Part shown: piece by piece, positions 1-14,310 of the stretch | Numbering within the stretch: position 1 is the stretch's first letter | How the letters are laid out: each line of letters opens with the position of its first letter | DNA from: Muscardinus avellanarius | Lineage: Eukaryota; Chordata; Mammalia; Rodentia; Gliridae | Direction of reading: 5' to 3' | Assembly: GCA_963383645.1 (NCBI GenBank) | Contig: OY726560.1 | Coordinates: forward strand, 154,604,488-154,668,487 | Length of the DNA: 64,000 nucleotides | The notes under the pieces: model-generated | Told to the model about the DNA's origin: nothing | Database searches by the model: none | Seen by the model: only the letters and a program-made list of their open reading frames with translations | Position numbers and translations under genes: made by a program

Positions 1-96
1 CCACTGATATATACCCCAGACCCTTTGATTTATGTATTTAACATTTTTCTATATTCAAAAGCTATTACTTATTTAAATTTAGGTCTATTTTTAATT

Positions 97-308
97 TTTT
101 TTTTGGTCCTGAGAATTAAACCCAGAGTCATTCTACCTTCAAGCTACATTCCTAGCCCAATTTTATTTCTTCCTTTGGAAACAGGGTCTCATTAGATTGC
201 TGAGAGCCTCTGTAAGTTGCTGAGGCTGGCTTTGAATCTGTGGTCCTCCGGTCTCAGCCTCCCTAGTATTGGGATTACAAGTATGTACCACCACCACCAC
301 GCTTGGCT
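97..308 (-). mobile_element. B1-ID type dimeric SINE
   Basis: Read on the minus strand, a B1/7SL-like left half with the general 'gcttgtaatccca' box is followed by an A-rich linker and an ID-like half. On the plus strand it shows as a T-run, the diagnostic 'cattctacctt' segment, 'acagggtctc' and 'gggattacaag'. It is diverged. Confidence 0.8.
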
Positions 309-1367
309 TAAATTTAAGTGTCTTAAAGAAGCTATATTCTGATCGAGGAAAGGAGATATACAGAAATTAAAGTTTTCTAAAATTGTCAGAAAACAAGGAC
401 ATTAACCTAATACTTTAAACACATCAATAAAGCTAACATGCATATTTTAGGACACTATGTAATTTAGATAAATCTTGGGGCAAGCGAGACTACCTTAATA
501 ACTTGGATTTAATAAAAACAGCTGTCTTTTCTAGCTAATGCCATAAATAATATGAGCGACATTCCGTTTTACTCTGTGTGCTTTTTCCTAAACGTATTCA
601 CTTTCGCTGGTCAAATAAACTAACGTTATCTCTAGTTGATGTTTAGAGCTGCAGACATGCAAATTTGAGCTCAACTAAATTGAATCATTCTTCTGAGAAA
701 CTCTGTATTTCCACAGTACTTATATTTTGTAGTGTGTTTGCTTGATGATCCTAGATCTTTAAGTAATCCAAACCTTTGGAATGATGTTAAGTTGCACTCA
801 TTCATGGTTACTCGATACCTACATCACTCCTTAGTAAGGTGAATACTGAATCATCTATTACTGAGCACAGTTTTGAGTTTACAGGCAGTTGCTTTTTATG
901 GGTATAGACTTTGGGCCATGTTAATGAGCATGCATTTTTTTCTGCTCTTAAAGGGTCTATGAGGGAGGTAGAGATAAGGCTTTAGAAAGTTGGTAAGTGA
1001 ATTAAAAGCTCTGTTAGTTCGCTGGAATGCTGGTGTGTGGTAGCAGTTCTCCATGACTCATTCTGCAGAGTTGGCTGTATGAAAGAGAAGTCATTTATTT
1101 TGGTTAAAATTGTAAATGAGCATAAACGGCTGCGACTACACTAGAAACGATCACAGAGAAATAGAACAACGTCTGCACCTTTGTTTTCCAAGAGAAACAG
1201 TAGTTTTATTCTAGAGTGACATTTTTCAGGTTTTTTTTTTAAATTAAGATACTTTTACACTCAAAATTTATGGATGGCCCAGGGATTTTTTGATTTGGAG
1301 ATTATAGGTATCAATACATGTTGGAAACTGAAACTGAGAATTTAGCTTTTTAAGTGCTTATTTGAGT

Positions 1368-1840
1368 TTATAACAACACAACCCCTGATAGCCAAACTAT
1401 GGAACCAGCCTAGGTGTCTGTCAACAGATGAACGGATTACAAAATGATGCTGTGTACAAACAACAGAATTCTCGTTAAACATAGAAAGAATGCCATCACG
1501 TCATTTGCAGGAAGATGAACGGAAGTAAAGAATATTAGGCCAGGTGATGTCAGCCAGTCACAGGAAGTGAAGGGCCATATTTTTTCACTCATATGTGGAA
1601 GTGAGAGAGAGACTGAGAATAAAGAAGACCTCAGATAAAGGAGGGGTCAGACACTGGTGGGTTAAAGAAGGATTTGGAGAGGAGAAAGAAATGATAAAAA
1701 TTATTCAAAGAATCCTTTGTTCGTACAAGAAGTTATTTGTACTGATGTAAATAAAGATTATGTATCGGGAAGTATAGGAGCCAGAGGGAAACACAGCAAA
1801 AGCTTGGTGCCGCGTATGACTTTATCACTCTGACCTCACT
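1368..1840 (+). mobile_element. L1 3' fragment
   Basis: The stretch carries the well-known end of L1 ORF2 and the 3' UTR ('tatggaaccagcctaggtg', then 'cactcatatgtggaag'). It is heavily mutated and truncated at its 5' end. A related copy lies at about 57930-58945. Confidence 0.75.
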
Positions 1841-2439
1841 TTGATGTACAATTACAATGCGCCAACAAAACATTGGGAAAATGTGTATTTATGGACACAT
1901 TCAAAGAGAACAGCAATAAACGAATGCTCTGCTTATAATAACATCCTAGTATTATCATTAAGTCAGACCTGGCCTCGCAGACCCCTGAGATCTGTTCTCA
2001 GGCAAGTGTCTGTTTATTCTAGAACGTGAGGACAGTAAGGAAGGAGCAGCCTGGACGGTGAGTTGGATTTGTCTTGGCTTTTTATTTCTGAACTTGCGAT
2101 CTCCCCCGGGGCTCCCTACTTAGTGCAGCTTTACGCAGTAATTTGCATATGTCCAGTAGGACTCTATCCTCCTCTTCACTAGGACATAATCAGAACAATA
2201 GGCTATGCAAACTAGGTCTTGCCTGGGACACTGTATTTGAAAATGATGCTTATTTGAGAATGGCCAGGTGTGGCCATATGTTTCAAAGACAGTTTTATTT
2301 AGATAACTATACAATTAACCCAACTAAAGTGTACAGTGCAGTGGTTTTTCACAGCAATACAACAACCAATTTTGAAATGCCAGCACCACAATCAATTTTG
2401 GAATAATTACCTCTAAAGAAACCTCACACCCTACTTAGT

Positions 2440-2885
2440 CTTCACACATTCCCGACTCCCTATTATCCCAACCTTAGACAACCGCTCATCTACTTGGTCT
2501 CTATGGATTTGCCTATTCATAAAAAATTTCATAGAAATGGCATCATACAACATGTAGTCTTTGGTGACTAACTTCTTTCATTTTACATGATGTTTCCAAG
2601 GATCATCCATGTCGTCAAAGATGTCAGTACTACATTCCTTTTCATTGACATATAATATTCCACCATGGACAGGCCACATTTTGTTTACTCCTTCACCACA
2701 GTGGAAGTTTCGGTTGTTTCCACTTTGGGGTTCTTATGAGAAATAGTGCTATAAGCATCAGTGCACAAGCTTTGTGTTCACATATGTTTTCAGTTTTCTT
2801 GTGTATAGTCCCAGGAGTAGAATTGCTGGGTCTATTGGTATATTCATAATTAACATATTAAAAATTTGCTTGTCTGTTTTCTAAA
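2440..2885 (-). mobile_element. Old L1 fragment
   Basis: The plus strand reads as the antisense of an ancient L1 3' region ('ggatcatccatg', 'tccaccatgga', 'gaattgctgggt', 'ttctaaagtggctgcac'). It is strongly diverged and has no usable reading frame. Confidence 0.65.
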
Positions 2886-3689
2886 GTGGCTGCACATTTC
2901 TCTAACGATAGCCCATTTGTGTTTCTAGATGATTTCGATGCTAAAGGTTCCAAGCATTTTAAATAGATACAGCTTCCTGCGGCTTTGTGCGTGGCAGTCC
3001 CCTCAGCACTGTGACTGCCTGCCTGGGCATGGGGACACCAACATGAAGTGGGATGAACATTCAAGCTTCTAAGAGGGGTGGTGGCCACTCAGAGCCAGCG
3101 CAGAACCTGCAAAGCTGGGATACTTTTCTGCCACTCAAAATACTATTTGAACCCGACACCATTCCTGCTTCACTGGGATTATGCGCATTAACAATGTGCT
3201 GTCCTTTCAAAGTCATTTGGTAACACTCTTCAAAGACCTAGTAAATCTTGGTGCTTCCTGTGAAAGACTGTGCCCCAGCACCCACAGAAAGTGAGCTGTG
3301 ATTGCTGAGTAATTCTGAGCTGAGCTTCGGCACCTTGTAGCTCCTTAAATGCCCTCCAGCCCAGAACACAGGGAGCAAACAAGGGCAAGGCCGCTGTGGC
3401 CCACCGGGACTGGAGTGGAGGAGCCCGGGAACAAACACATGGCAGATCCTCCTTCGAGGGAGAAGCAGTGGTTGATTTTACCCACAGACAGACATCACAA
3501 ACAAAATAGACTACCCATCTGATGGTGGAGTCTAAGGATTTCCTTATAAAAGTGAAGACTCTTGAAGAGGTAAAAAGATAATAAATAAATTCAACGACAG
3601 GCTTTCAATTTCTGAAGCCACATTTTCTTAATGGGTAAGGGGATTTTAAAAAGAGAGCACCCCATGGCACAGGACTACTTCAAGTGGAC

Positions 3690-4195
3690 ACACACTCGCT
3701 GAGCACCGGCACGAGCAGAGCACCGCTGTGGGGGTAAACACCAAGGAGGGCACAGTTCTTGGTCTTGGAAAGCCAGCTTGCCTGGCTCCAAGGTGGAAAC
3801 TTTCAAACGCTGTTTACTGAACATGATTCTGAAGGACTCCCGGGCAAACAAGGCCAATATATCGCTGACTCCTGGGGAAAGAGGGACATTTCGGCAGCTC
3901 TTCCAGGCTTAGCCTGGCTTCCAGACCAAAAGCAGAGACCTGAAGCAAGACAGCTCCTCTGAGAGGCCCTGAGGCAGATTTGTTGAAAGGCATAAAAAGT
4001 TGCCAGTCCCAGAGGGAGGAAGACTTCCTGGGGAGGTGGCATTTGAGACAAGCCTGGAGAGAGATCAGGAAGATTTTTAGCAGTGGAGAGAGAGAATATA
4101 TGCAGAGGCCCAAGCTGAGCTACAAGGCCCAGGAGGATAATTTTGGCTTAAAAACAGAGAAGGAGGCAAGTAGGGTTGAGGTTTAAGGAGCTGGG
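3690..4195 (-). mobile_element. Old L2 fragment
   Basis: The plus strand follows the reverse complement of the L2 3' end: 'gagcaccggcac', then 'gaggaagacttcctgggg', 'aggtggcatttgaga' and 'agcctggaga'. Divergence is high, so the limits are approximate. Confidence 0.5.
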
Positions 4196-5783
4196 TCAAG
4201 GACAGTGGCTTGAAGGCCCCAGGATTGGCCACTGTGTATGGAGAGGCCGAGGAGAGAGGCGACTCCGACAGAACAGAGCTTTGCAATCTAGGACTCCAGC
4301 TCTTTACCCAAACCAGCAAATGCCACAGCCAGCCTGACCTTTCAAGTCTATCGAGCTCGAGCGATTCACTTTGCGAGAGTAAATGAGACTAGAGAGGCTC
4401 CCTGACCTGAAACCACACACCCGAGGGCAGTGCCCGCCCTGGAACCCAGAGCTCCTGCCTGTGGTACCTTGTAAAAGACTATATGATAATAGGCTCTGCA
4501 GGGAGTGGTGGGAATTGCATGAAAAATTGCATGTGGCAGCCCTGTGGGTTTCAGAGCTAAATACTGGCTGTGAGACCAAGGGATTGTGGCACCAAGTGCC
4601 AGGATCCTGCTTCCAACCCAGGCATAGAGAGGCCTGACAAACTGATGGGCTTCCAAAGAAACGTGGAATCGTCCACCATTCTGAACCGCAGGAATGGGTC
4701 ATAAGTTTAAATACCTTATAGCACCACCTACCGTATCTGAAGCTACAAGGGTAAGATTTTCCTATGATAAGCTTAGCCAAGAGTCAACTATGTCCTGGCC
4801 TCCGGGCCACATCCAGCTGCCATCTGTCTGGGTAGGTTTTGGACCACAGCCACGCTTGCTCATTTACGAATGTGCACGTCTGCTTTTGTGTCACGGTAGC
4901 TGAGAGTGCATGGCTTTCAAAGCCTCAACTATTGACGATCTGACTTGAATCATCATAAACTACTCTTTGCCAGAAAAGTTTGCTGAGCCCTGGTGCAGAT
5001 TGTTGAAAAGCTGCCTGAGGATCTTGTTTGTAAACATGCTCACTGGCATTTCAGGAACGTATCAGCATCGGTGCACAGGGTGCCCACTGCAAGCAGGCGC
5101 CCTGTCTAGGGTGACTGACCTTACACAGGCTGTGAGTGTGGTGCTTGGGTGGCCACAAGTTTACCCAGAAAAAACACACTGGAAGGATCTTACCATTTGC
5201 TTTCTTTATTATTTTTCATTCTTCCCAGATCGATGTGGCAGCAACATGAGTAGAAAGGGAGATATGACTGTTTTCTTGCATAGTGATCCAGTAACTCCTT
5301 CCCCAAAATACTCCACAGGTAATCCTAAGAGTTGTTGTTGCTTTTAATCAAATGTAGCCTAATTTGGAAGATATGGCATTCCACACATGGAAAATAACTC
5401 CCTGGTGGTAGACCAGCTTGGGTGTGCTCATTTCCATTAAAGGGTTGTTACCTTGAGCAGAGAGATGCTGGCAGGTTGGCCTCCTTCTGGCTCTTTTCAA
5501 GTCCCAGCAGGCCACAGAGGAGACCCTGGCTAACCTATCTGGCCTTTTTGGAAGGTTCCTTCCATAATGGAGTCCCCAGGATTCATGACCAAGCAGGGAA
5601 TTGGGGGGAGGGACTTTTGGGGATCCAGTATGCATGCAACAAACCCCAATATCACTTGTTGCCCAGTAACCACTCCTGAATTATCTCTGCTTCTCTCCCC
5701 TTTTGCTGCAAAAAGATATTGGGATGGCTCCCAAGGCTCACTGACGCTCACTTGATATGTCTCTACTGTCAAGAGAATGCAGA

Positions 5784-5789
5784 TTTATT
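5784..5789 (-). promoter_or_regulatory. Candidate CPXM2 poly(A) signal
   Basis: TTTATT on the plus strand reads as AATAAA on the minus strand. It is the first canonical hexamer after the CPXM2 stop codon, about 435 nt downstream. A moderately GU-containing stretch follows. A second AATAAA lies at 5205-5210 and would give a 3' UTR of about 1 kb. I cannot tell which is used. Confidence 0.35.
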
Positions 5790-6223
5790 TGTAGCAGCCT
5801 GGAATGTTCCAGAGAAGGTGGGTTCTCTTAGGATGCCTGAGAGCATCGCAGAGGGTAACACTGGGGACAGCAGGGCCCTGGAGGGCTGCAATGTTAGCTG
5901 TGCCAATCGCAAGTCCAGGAGGACCCTTGCTGTCATGCCAACAGGGGCAGCCCGGGTTTCCTGTGCAACCTGGAGGCACTGAATTCTCTCACTCCCAACA
6001 GCCTTTCTCTGCTGCTCTGTCCAAGGTATTTGGATAAATGGGAACAAAGAAAAGAAAACATCCTAAGGCTCCAGCTGGTCCCTCTGGAGCCAGCCTTGCA
6101 ATGCACACACACTCCCAGGTGCTTCTGGAATTACAGAGACAACAACCTGAGCTGCTACAGAGCTACTACTGGGGTAGTTTTCCTTTGCATGTGTCTGGGC
6201 TGCATCTCCAGGGTCCAGGAAGG
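5784..6223 (-). other. CPXM2: Probable 3' UTR of CPXM2
   Basis: The sequence between the CPXM2 stop codon and the first downstream AATAAA has no other gene signal and no recognisable SINE, consistent with a 3' UTR. Its end is inferred from the hexamer only. If the 5205-5210 hexamer is used, the UTR reaches about 5190. Confidence 0.4.
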
Positions 6224-6517
<294 letters not shown>

Positions 6518-7904
6518 CTAACACAAGACCACCCCTGCAGACAGAGCCCCCGAGGCGGGCAGCCGGGAACCTGAGCTTCTGCAGAGGCTGGTTCTGAAGG
6601 CATTTTGGAAACCAAGATGTTTTCCTCTTTGGAAGCTGCCTTAATGGTTTTAACAGGAAGCGGTGCGGGGAAAGGATCCCCAGGACGATCTCACACATTT
6701 CTTCTCTGTGACAATAGGAGCCATTCATTACAAACTTAAACTTGCAAATGGCCTGCCCTCACTAGGAAACGCCATCCTGAAAAGCCATCATGCCTGGCTC
6801 CCGCTGGCATGGCTACTAATACAGAAAAATAATTTCTAAAAGGGCTGGGATTCTGTGCTTCTGAAAAGAGAAGGAAATGACTACCCCGAAGGAGGACCTG
6901 GTACCCACATGCCTCTCCATGGCCCCCACCCACAGAGAGACCTGGAGCTTCAGCAGCAGGTGCACTCGGATGCAGAGAGGCAGAGAAGGCTTGAGACCAA
7001 CATGTGGACGCCAGCCCTGGGCAGGGGTTATGCCACTGCTCAGCTAGTTGCGAGATACCTAATGTGACCCCATGCATTTCTGCATTTCACCTGCCTTCTT
7101 CTTCCTTGGCACTGGCTGTAGTCTGCAGTGCACTCTATAGACTTCCCATTCTAGTTATCTGTGGCCTTCCTGTATGGAAATGCTCACTTTCAGGGCAAGG
7201 AGCATCCTCGTTCTGTTCGCTGCAGTGTACCTGGTCCGGTGCCTGCAGGTGCTCCATAAGACATGTCAAAAGAGTGAAAGAAATGTCCAGGAGCGGGTTT
7301 AGGGCCACAGAATCAGAACAAGGGGATTATCTCGGTAATCTAAAGTTTCTACTTTAGAAACACGAATCTGCCTGGCAGGGCCTCCTCTACGCGGACGTTC
7401 TTTGAAGGGATTCTATACATTATCCCTGAGGCTCTTGTGATCTCTGCTTCTACCCCTGACAAGCACAAAGCCTAGAATCGTGCACTTGAGGAAACGTAGG
7501 GCTCTGAGCTACTGGCCCACAGAGGGGAGTGTTCAGGGATCAGCGCCTCATGGAGCCATGGAGCAGGTTGAAAAGTGGGGACTCCATGGCGTGTGTGGGC
7601 AGGCGGGCGACCCAGACCCAGGCAGTACCCGCCCTGCTTTGTCAAGCCAAAACAAAAGCCACATGCAGAGGACAGTCATGTGGAAGCCCAGGCCAGGCGT
7701 TTGGCCCACTCTTGATAGCCATCTCAGAAACATGCTCCCTGGCTTCTGTCCTTGCAGAATTCCAGCTAATGTTTCTGTTTATTTTATGCAAATCTCCCCT
7801 GAAATAAAACTTGTCAAATCATAAAAGACTCAGATAGAAATAGAAGCAAATTCGGAGCTTCCATCACCAAAAGCAATAAAATAAAGATCCATATGTAACG
7901 TACA

Positions 7905-7920
7905 GTGTGTGTGTGTGTGC

Positions 7921-7964
<44 letters not shown>
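7905..7964. repeat. (GT)n microsatellite
   Basis: About 30 GT units with one GC/GG interruption near 7920. It lies 140 bp outside the left arm of the inverted repeat. Confidence 0.97.
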
Positions 7965-7967
<3 letters not shown>

Positions 7968-8103
7968 ACACACTGGGAAATCGCTTCCAGGGGGAGCCAA
8001 GCAAGGGAGATGCATTTCCCATTAGAGCATCCAGACCAGCTCCTTGATTACAGGGGCTTGACATTCTGAGCCCATTAGGCAAAGCCTCTCATCTAGCTCT
8101 ATG

Positions 8104-8278
8104 GGACTCCAGGGGCCCTTTCACCTCCCATTTAGTTTAAAACCCTTGTGTTTTCTCACATTGCCTACCGAGCACTAAACGGTCCAAGGAGCGATCCAGG
8201 CTCTTTTATGAATCACTGTTTTAAAGGCGCTTGTCAGCAGTATTTAAAATGCAAATCCTCTGGAGACCCACACCCACC
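8104..8278 (+). repeat. Left arm of 175-bp inverted repeat
   Basis: This stretch is the reverse complement of 8720-8894. By eye I count seven substitutions and no indels over 175 bp, about 96% identity. Both arms start and stop abruptly: homology is lost outside 8104/8894 and inside 8278/8720. Part of the arm ('cagtatttaaaatgcaaat') loosely recalls MER5-type hAT elements, but I cannot assign it. Confidence 0.93.
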
Positions 8279-8719
8279 AGCCTATCCTTCATCCATGATG
8301 ACTGCCAGCACCCCCGCAGTCTCCGGCCCCTGCAGGGGACTCGGTCCACTGTGTTGAATTAACACGTAACTGGGAATGAGTAAATGGACGCCTGTGAGGA
8401 GCTACGGTGTGCAGAATTCCACACGGCCCCGGGTGACGCCTCACGGTCAGTCGCTAGAAGTCCCAGCGCAAATGGCGAGGATCTTCGGAAAAGAGAACCG
8501 AGCAAAGACACCAGCTACTCAACAGGCGGGGCGCTGCGCCGTCTCCACTGCTTTGTGGAGTTTCGAATGCATTCACCATCTCAGCAACTGGCCTTCTGTG
8601 CCAAGGAGCATGGCACCGGGCACACGGGCAGGCTGGACGACAGCCTCACCTCCACTGTGGTCCAGAGTCTTCTCCTGGCAAGTCAAACGGAGCCATTTGT
8701 TGGGGGACAAGAGCTATCA

Positions 8720-8894
8720 GGTGGGTGTGGGTCTCCAGAGGACTTGTATTTTAAATACTGCTGACAAGCACCTTTAAAACAGTGATTCATCAAAGAGCCT
8801 GGATCGCCCCTTGGACCGTTTAGTGCTCGGTAGGCAATGTGAGAAAACACGAGGGTTTTAAACTGAATGGGAGGTGAAAGGGCCCCTGGAGTCC
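8720..8894 (-). repeat. Right arm of 175-bp inverted repeat
   Basis: This is the inverted partner of 8104-8278 with the same length. The 441 bp between the arms (8279-8719) is unique sequence and not itself symmetric. Both arms lie inside CPXM2 intron 13, so the pre-mRNA could fold into a hairpin of about 175 bp. Confidence 0.93.
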
Positions 8895-9084
8895 TATCAC
8901 GTGAACAGTTTGTGGAGAAGCGGTGCCGTCTCCCCTGGGAGGAGAACCAACACGGAGACACGGGGAGAAGCTCTGGACCCGGCGGCTCGGGCCCGTGGTC
9001 CACTCACAGCTCTGCCGCTCACTCCGCACCTCTAGAAACATGCGGTGCTCGTCCATTCGTGCACTCACCCATTCGAAACTGTAG

Positions 9085-9330
9085 GTAAGTGCTCACTGCT
9101 TACAGCGGCCAGGCAGGATGCTGGGGATACACCAAGAACACAGCAGCCAAGGCTTCCTGCCTTGGGCGCGGGAGGCAGACACAATAAACAGTAGGCTAGT
9201 AGGTGGGATGAGAGAAGGGAGAGGCGCCATGGATAGTCAGGCGGGTTTGAGGACCAACAGGGTGGGCGGCAGGCATGCAGTGTTAGATAGGGTGGTCAGG
9301 GCTGGCCCCTTCAGTTGGCTCTGAGCAAGG
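9085..9330 (-). mobile_element. Old L2 fragment
   Basis: The plus strand follows the reverse complement of the L2 3' end: 'gccaggcaggatgctgggga', then a purine-rich stretch with 'gaggcagacacaataaaca'. It is diverged. Confidence 0.5.
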
Positions 9331-10635
9331 GCAAAAGGGATGGGAAGGAGCCGGGGGCTCCCTAGGGGAAGAAGGGCCAGGCAGGAGGAGCTACAGCTGC
9401 ACTGTGGCTCTCAGTCCACTAGAAATAGCAGGTGGCCAGCGGGATGCAGAGATCACACCTATTTGCCCAGGATTCCTGAGATCCCCGGTTTTAAGCTAAG
9501 GAATTCCAGATGATGACAGTGTTGGGCGCTAAGGTTTGAAACCTGGGACTTGGAGCACCTGCGTTTCCAAAGACTTTCAAGTCAATCAGCCAGCAATATG
9601 GCAGCGTGTCAAGGCGAGTGCCACAGGGAACCTGTGGGTGGTCTTCCAGCCCAGCATGGAGCCAGAGACCTGACTCCAAAGCCACTAACCTTCCTGAACC
9701 TTCTCAGAGGCAACTAGCCTTGAGGATCTTGTCTTTCAAGATCACCTGAGCAAGGGGAAGAGGTGGCTTTTCCTTCAGAGGGCCAATGTGGAAACAGAAA
9801 CCGGGTCTGGAGTCCTTGGGAATGGGAACAGGTCACATGCTCCTGTTGTCGCTGTGAGAGACCAGGGGCTGTGGGACTGTCCTTTACTGTCCTGGGGGAC
9901 CATGTGTCCACGCCATGAGTACCTTTTAAAGTGTGAGATTCTTTTCATATTTTAGAAGCCAGAAACCAAGTTTGTTGATAAGACCCTGGGTCTTACTTAC
10001 ACCTTCTCTTCCTCTATAGTAGAGAGCTGGAATAAGGGTTGGGCAGTTAGAGGTCATTCTCTGGCCCTCAGACTCTTCAAGATTCTGGGATTTTCTACCC
10101 TCCACTCAAATGGAAACCCTGTGCGCCCGATCAAGAGTTAATATCCCTAGCTACTTGTCCTGTAACCAGGTAAGAGCTGTGTCTCCCTGTGCCTCGAATC
10201 CCCATCAAATGACAGAGCTTAAAAGAAAAGATTATTACGAGGACTAAGGAAACCCACACATGCAAAACGGTTACAAGAACATCTGGCATATACAAGGGGC
10301 CAAAAACCGCCAGGGGTTCTTGTAATCCTCCTCTTTGCATTACAGATACTCAAGTCTTTCTGGAACATGATCAATGATGCCCATGGTTTAGCAGAAAAAT
10401 TGCTCAAAGCGTGGTCCTCACACTGCCCCGCCCCACCCAGCCGCCTCTTGCCGCATTCTGCTTTGAGCTTTACTCTCCAGCCCCACTGCAGTCCTCCAGG
10501 AGCCTGGAGACCCCAGCTTCAGCTTCTCTCTCGAAGGGTGGCCTGCCTATCCCCCTCTCAGGCCCCATCCTGCCTGGTCTGGGGCTACGCTGCCCAGGTA
10601 GGTAAGCATCCCATGAAGAAAGAGCAGCGTTTTTA

Positions 10636-11628
<993 letters not shown>

Positions 11629-11850
11629 TCAACTGGACGGAGATCAAGTGGCCCCGGGGGAGGTGGCAGGAATGTTCGGGAACTCTCAGAAACCCTCATT
11701 AAAAGAGACAGCAAGTTTCTACTGCAGACAGATAGCTAGAGAGAGCAGGTGTAGGCAGTGGGGAGGCTGAGACGGAGCAGCAGGAAGGAGGGCATCTCTG
11801 TCAAAATGGACAGGCTGAAACAAGTGTCTTCAAAATGTTTATTATGTTAA

Positions 11851-12060
11851 AGCTGGCCATGGTGGCGCACGCTTGTAATCCCACACTTCGGAAGCTGAGA
11901 CAGGAGGATCACACGGGTTCGAAGCCAGCCTCAGCTACTTAGTGAGGCTCTCAGCAACTTAGTGAGACCCTGTTTCCAAATAAATATAGAATAGATCTGA
12001 GAGTATAGCCTGGAGGTAGAAAGCCTCTGGGTTCCACCGCCAGTACCACCAAAAATAAAA
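11851..12060 (+). mobile_element. B1-ID type dimeric SINE
   Basis: Full-length copy: B1-like left half ('ggtggcgcacgcttgtaat'), an A-rich linker, then an ID-like half ending 'gttccaccgccagtaccacc' and an A-rich tail. Confidence 0.9.
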
Positions 12061-12147
12061 AGATGTTTATTATATTAAAAGTAGTTGAACCCACCACGTT
12101 TGGAATAAGGCTCTCAGTAATGAAATTTATCTCTAAAGTTATTCTGA

Positions 12148-12361
12148 TCCTCTGGGTGTGGTGGTGCACGCTTGTAATCCCAGCATTCGAGAGGCTGAGA
12201 CAGGAGGATCGTGGTTTGCAGCCAGCCTCAGCTACTTAGTGAGGTCCTCTGCAACTCAGTGAGACCCTGTTTCAAAATAAAGAATAAAAAATAGGGCTGG
12301 GGGTGTATCTGGGAGGTAGAATGCCCCTGGGTTCCATCCCCTGTACTGAAAAAAACAAAAA
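12148..12361 (+). mobile_element. B1-ID type dimeric SINE
   Basis: Second full-length copy in the same orientation, about 90 bp after the first, with an A-rich tail ending near 12361. Confidence 0.9.
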
Positions 12362-12414
12362 TGCTGATCTCAGCTACAGATCTTTGTTTTCTACTCCGGT
12401 TCATAAAAATAGCT

Positions 12415-12610
12415 GCCCAGATCACTATTTACTGAGTGCATTCTGTAACCCAGAACCTGTTCCAAGCAGTCTGCACTCCCTAGGTGAGTCCATTCTCCCT
12501 CCAGGCCCAGCACAGGAAGGCAGCGCAGCACAGTTTTACAAAGAAGGAAATCGAGGTTGTGAACGGTAAGAATCGAATCCAGGATCGTGTTGTAGAAGGG
12601 CCAGACTTTG
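12415..12610 (-). mobile_element. MIR
   Basis: The antisense MIR pattern is visible: 'ctatttactgagtgcattct', then 'ttttacaaagaaggaaatcg' and 'gaatcgaatccagga'. Confidence 0.65.
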
Positions 12611-14310
12611 GCTTGAGAACTGAGCCTGGGCCCTGCACGTGTCTCCAAACAGAGCCTGGCTGCTTGGGGCTGTGGGGCAATCCCCCTACTCAGTAAACTC
12701 CAAAGCAGACAGACCCCGCGTCCTGCCATGACCCCGACAGGATGAGAAGCGGCTGGTCTCTGTTCAACCTCACCTCCACTCATTGCCCCCAGAGTGTAGG
12801 GGCCAGAAGAAACCAAGGTGCTCCTGCTGCCTCCAGAGCCTCCGTAGAGCATCTCTCCTGCCCTCGCTGCCCTTGGTGACCCAGGCAGTCCCTGGCATAG
12901 GACAGGCCCCCCAATCTCTTCCCCCATCTCCACACAGTCTTTTCTGTGTTTCTCCTTTCCTGTCCCTTACAAGGACACTTCCCACTGAGTTTAGAACCCG
13001 TCTGGGTAATCCAGAAAATCCCCATCTTAAGGCTCTGAATGTAATTGTACTTTCGAAGTTCACCTTCCCAATGAGGTGGCATTCACAGGTCCAGAGGGCC
13101 GTGTGCCATGAATAAGTCTCCCGGGGCCGCCAATCACTGCGCCACCCAACGCTTGCAAAGTAAGTGGCGGATGCCAGAAAGCACTGTGGCTTCCCTCCCG
13201 GCACTTTGGTTTCTGAATAGGATGACTGGCGTGCTGCAGTCCACAAGAGCGTGGGAGGCACTCCCAGGGGAAGCTGCTCTGGCCAGCCTCCCCTGGGGCC
13301 AAGGGTCATCATGGAAGCAGAGCTGGGGGCATGGGGCTAGGAGCGTGTTCCCAGCGGCTCCTCCAGCACCGTCCTCAAGCGTCCCTTCTGCCCCTCCCTC
13401 TCCTGTGATGCTCCGTATGAATGTCAGCTTTGAAATCAGTTGTGGGGCATCAAAAGCAACTCTACCAACCCACAGTCCAGTCCCGGAAGTCAGAGGTGAG
13501 AGGCACAGCACGTGACCACTCTCTAGAGATCCTGGGTTCCTGCTGACCAGTCAGCAGCAAAGGGCTTGGGACACACTTGTGATAAAGCGAGGAAGTGCAA
13601 GAGCGGTGGAATGGGGCGGGCAGTGTTGAGCAGAGGGACCGTCCCTCACAAGGGCCTGGAGGCTGGCCCAAGGCCAGATCAACTCATTAGCTCAGCCCCA
13701 CAGCGTGGGATTACAGGAGGCACGAGGGGCCGGTGGGCAACGGATACACCGGTTAGCATGGCTCTCGACTGTGGGAGGGCTGGACTCTCCTTTGCATGTA
13801 AAAGTTTCATTATTTCTGCCCTCCTGGGCCTTGTTGCTACTGGAATAAAGGTGGTAATTAAACATTCAGGAGTCGTCTGCCTTGCAAGCAGCGTCTTCAA
13901 GGCACTGGAAGCCGGAGCAGCTCTGGCAGAATGAGGAGACTTGGCTGTGGAGGAGGTTTGGGGAGGGGCTTCGCTGATGCCCCCGCCCTGCAGGTGAGGT
14001 TTGCAAAGAACATTGGCTGGAGCGGGGCTTCCTCAGCCACATCAATGGGCCAGGAGGGTGACCTGGGCAGGCAGCTCCTCCTCACAAGCCATCTGTCCTG
14101 GCTGGAGTGGAAGACTTTGGGTCCTGTTCTCTCTTTGACTGGAATCCTGGAAACTGTGCATTCCTTAAAGGAATTCCTTAAAAAAAAAAAATCAGTGTGT
14201 GGATCCTCCCACAACCCACCTTGGCAGTGGAGGACAGGTACAGGGCTACAGCCCCACAGCAGAGCCTGATATCACTGTCCAAAGGCATACACTGCAGACT
14301 TTGTGCTTTT

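Larger units (their letters stand above)
1..5780. other. Sequence 3' of CPXM2, no gene recognised
   Basis: This stretch lies downstream of the last CPXM2 exon. It holds one SINE, two old L1 fragments and an old L2 fragment, listed separately. I saw no convincing exon, RNA gene or pseudogene on either strand. The stretches 309-1367, 1841-2440, 2886-3690 and 4196-5200 show nothing I recognise. The open frames here are short and have no familiar protein motif. Confidence 0.6.

Noticed and set aside
12391..12933. 180-codon open frame on the minus strand
   Set aside because: It overlaps an MIR copy and intron 11 sequence and has no familiar motif or consistent exon structure.
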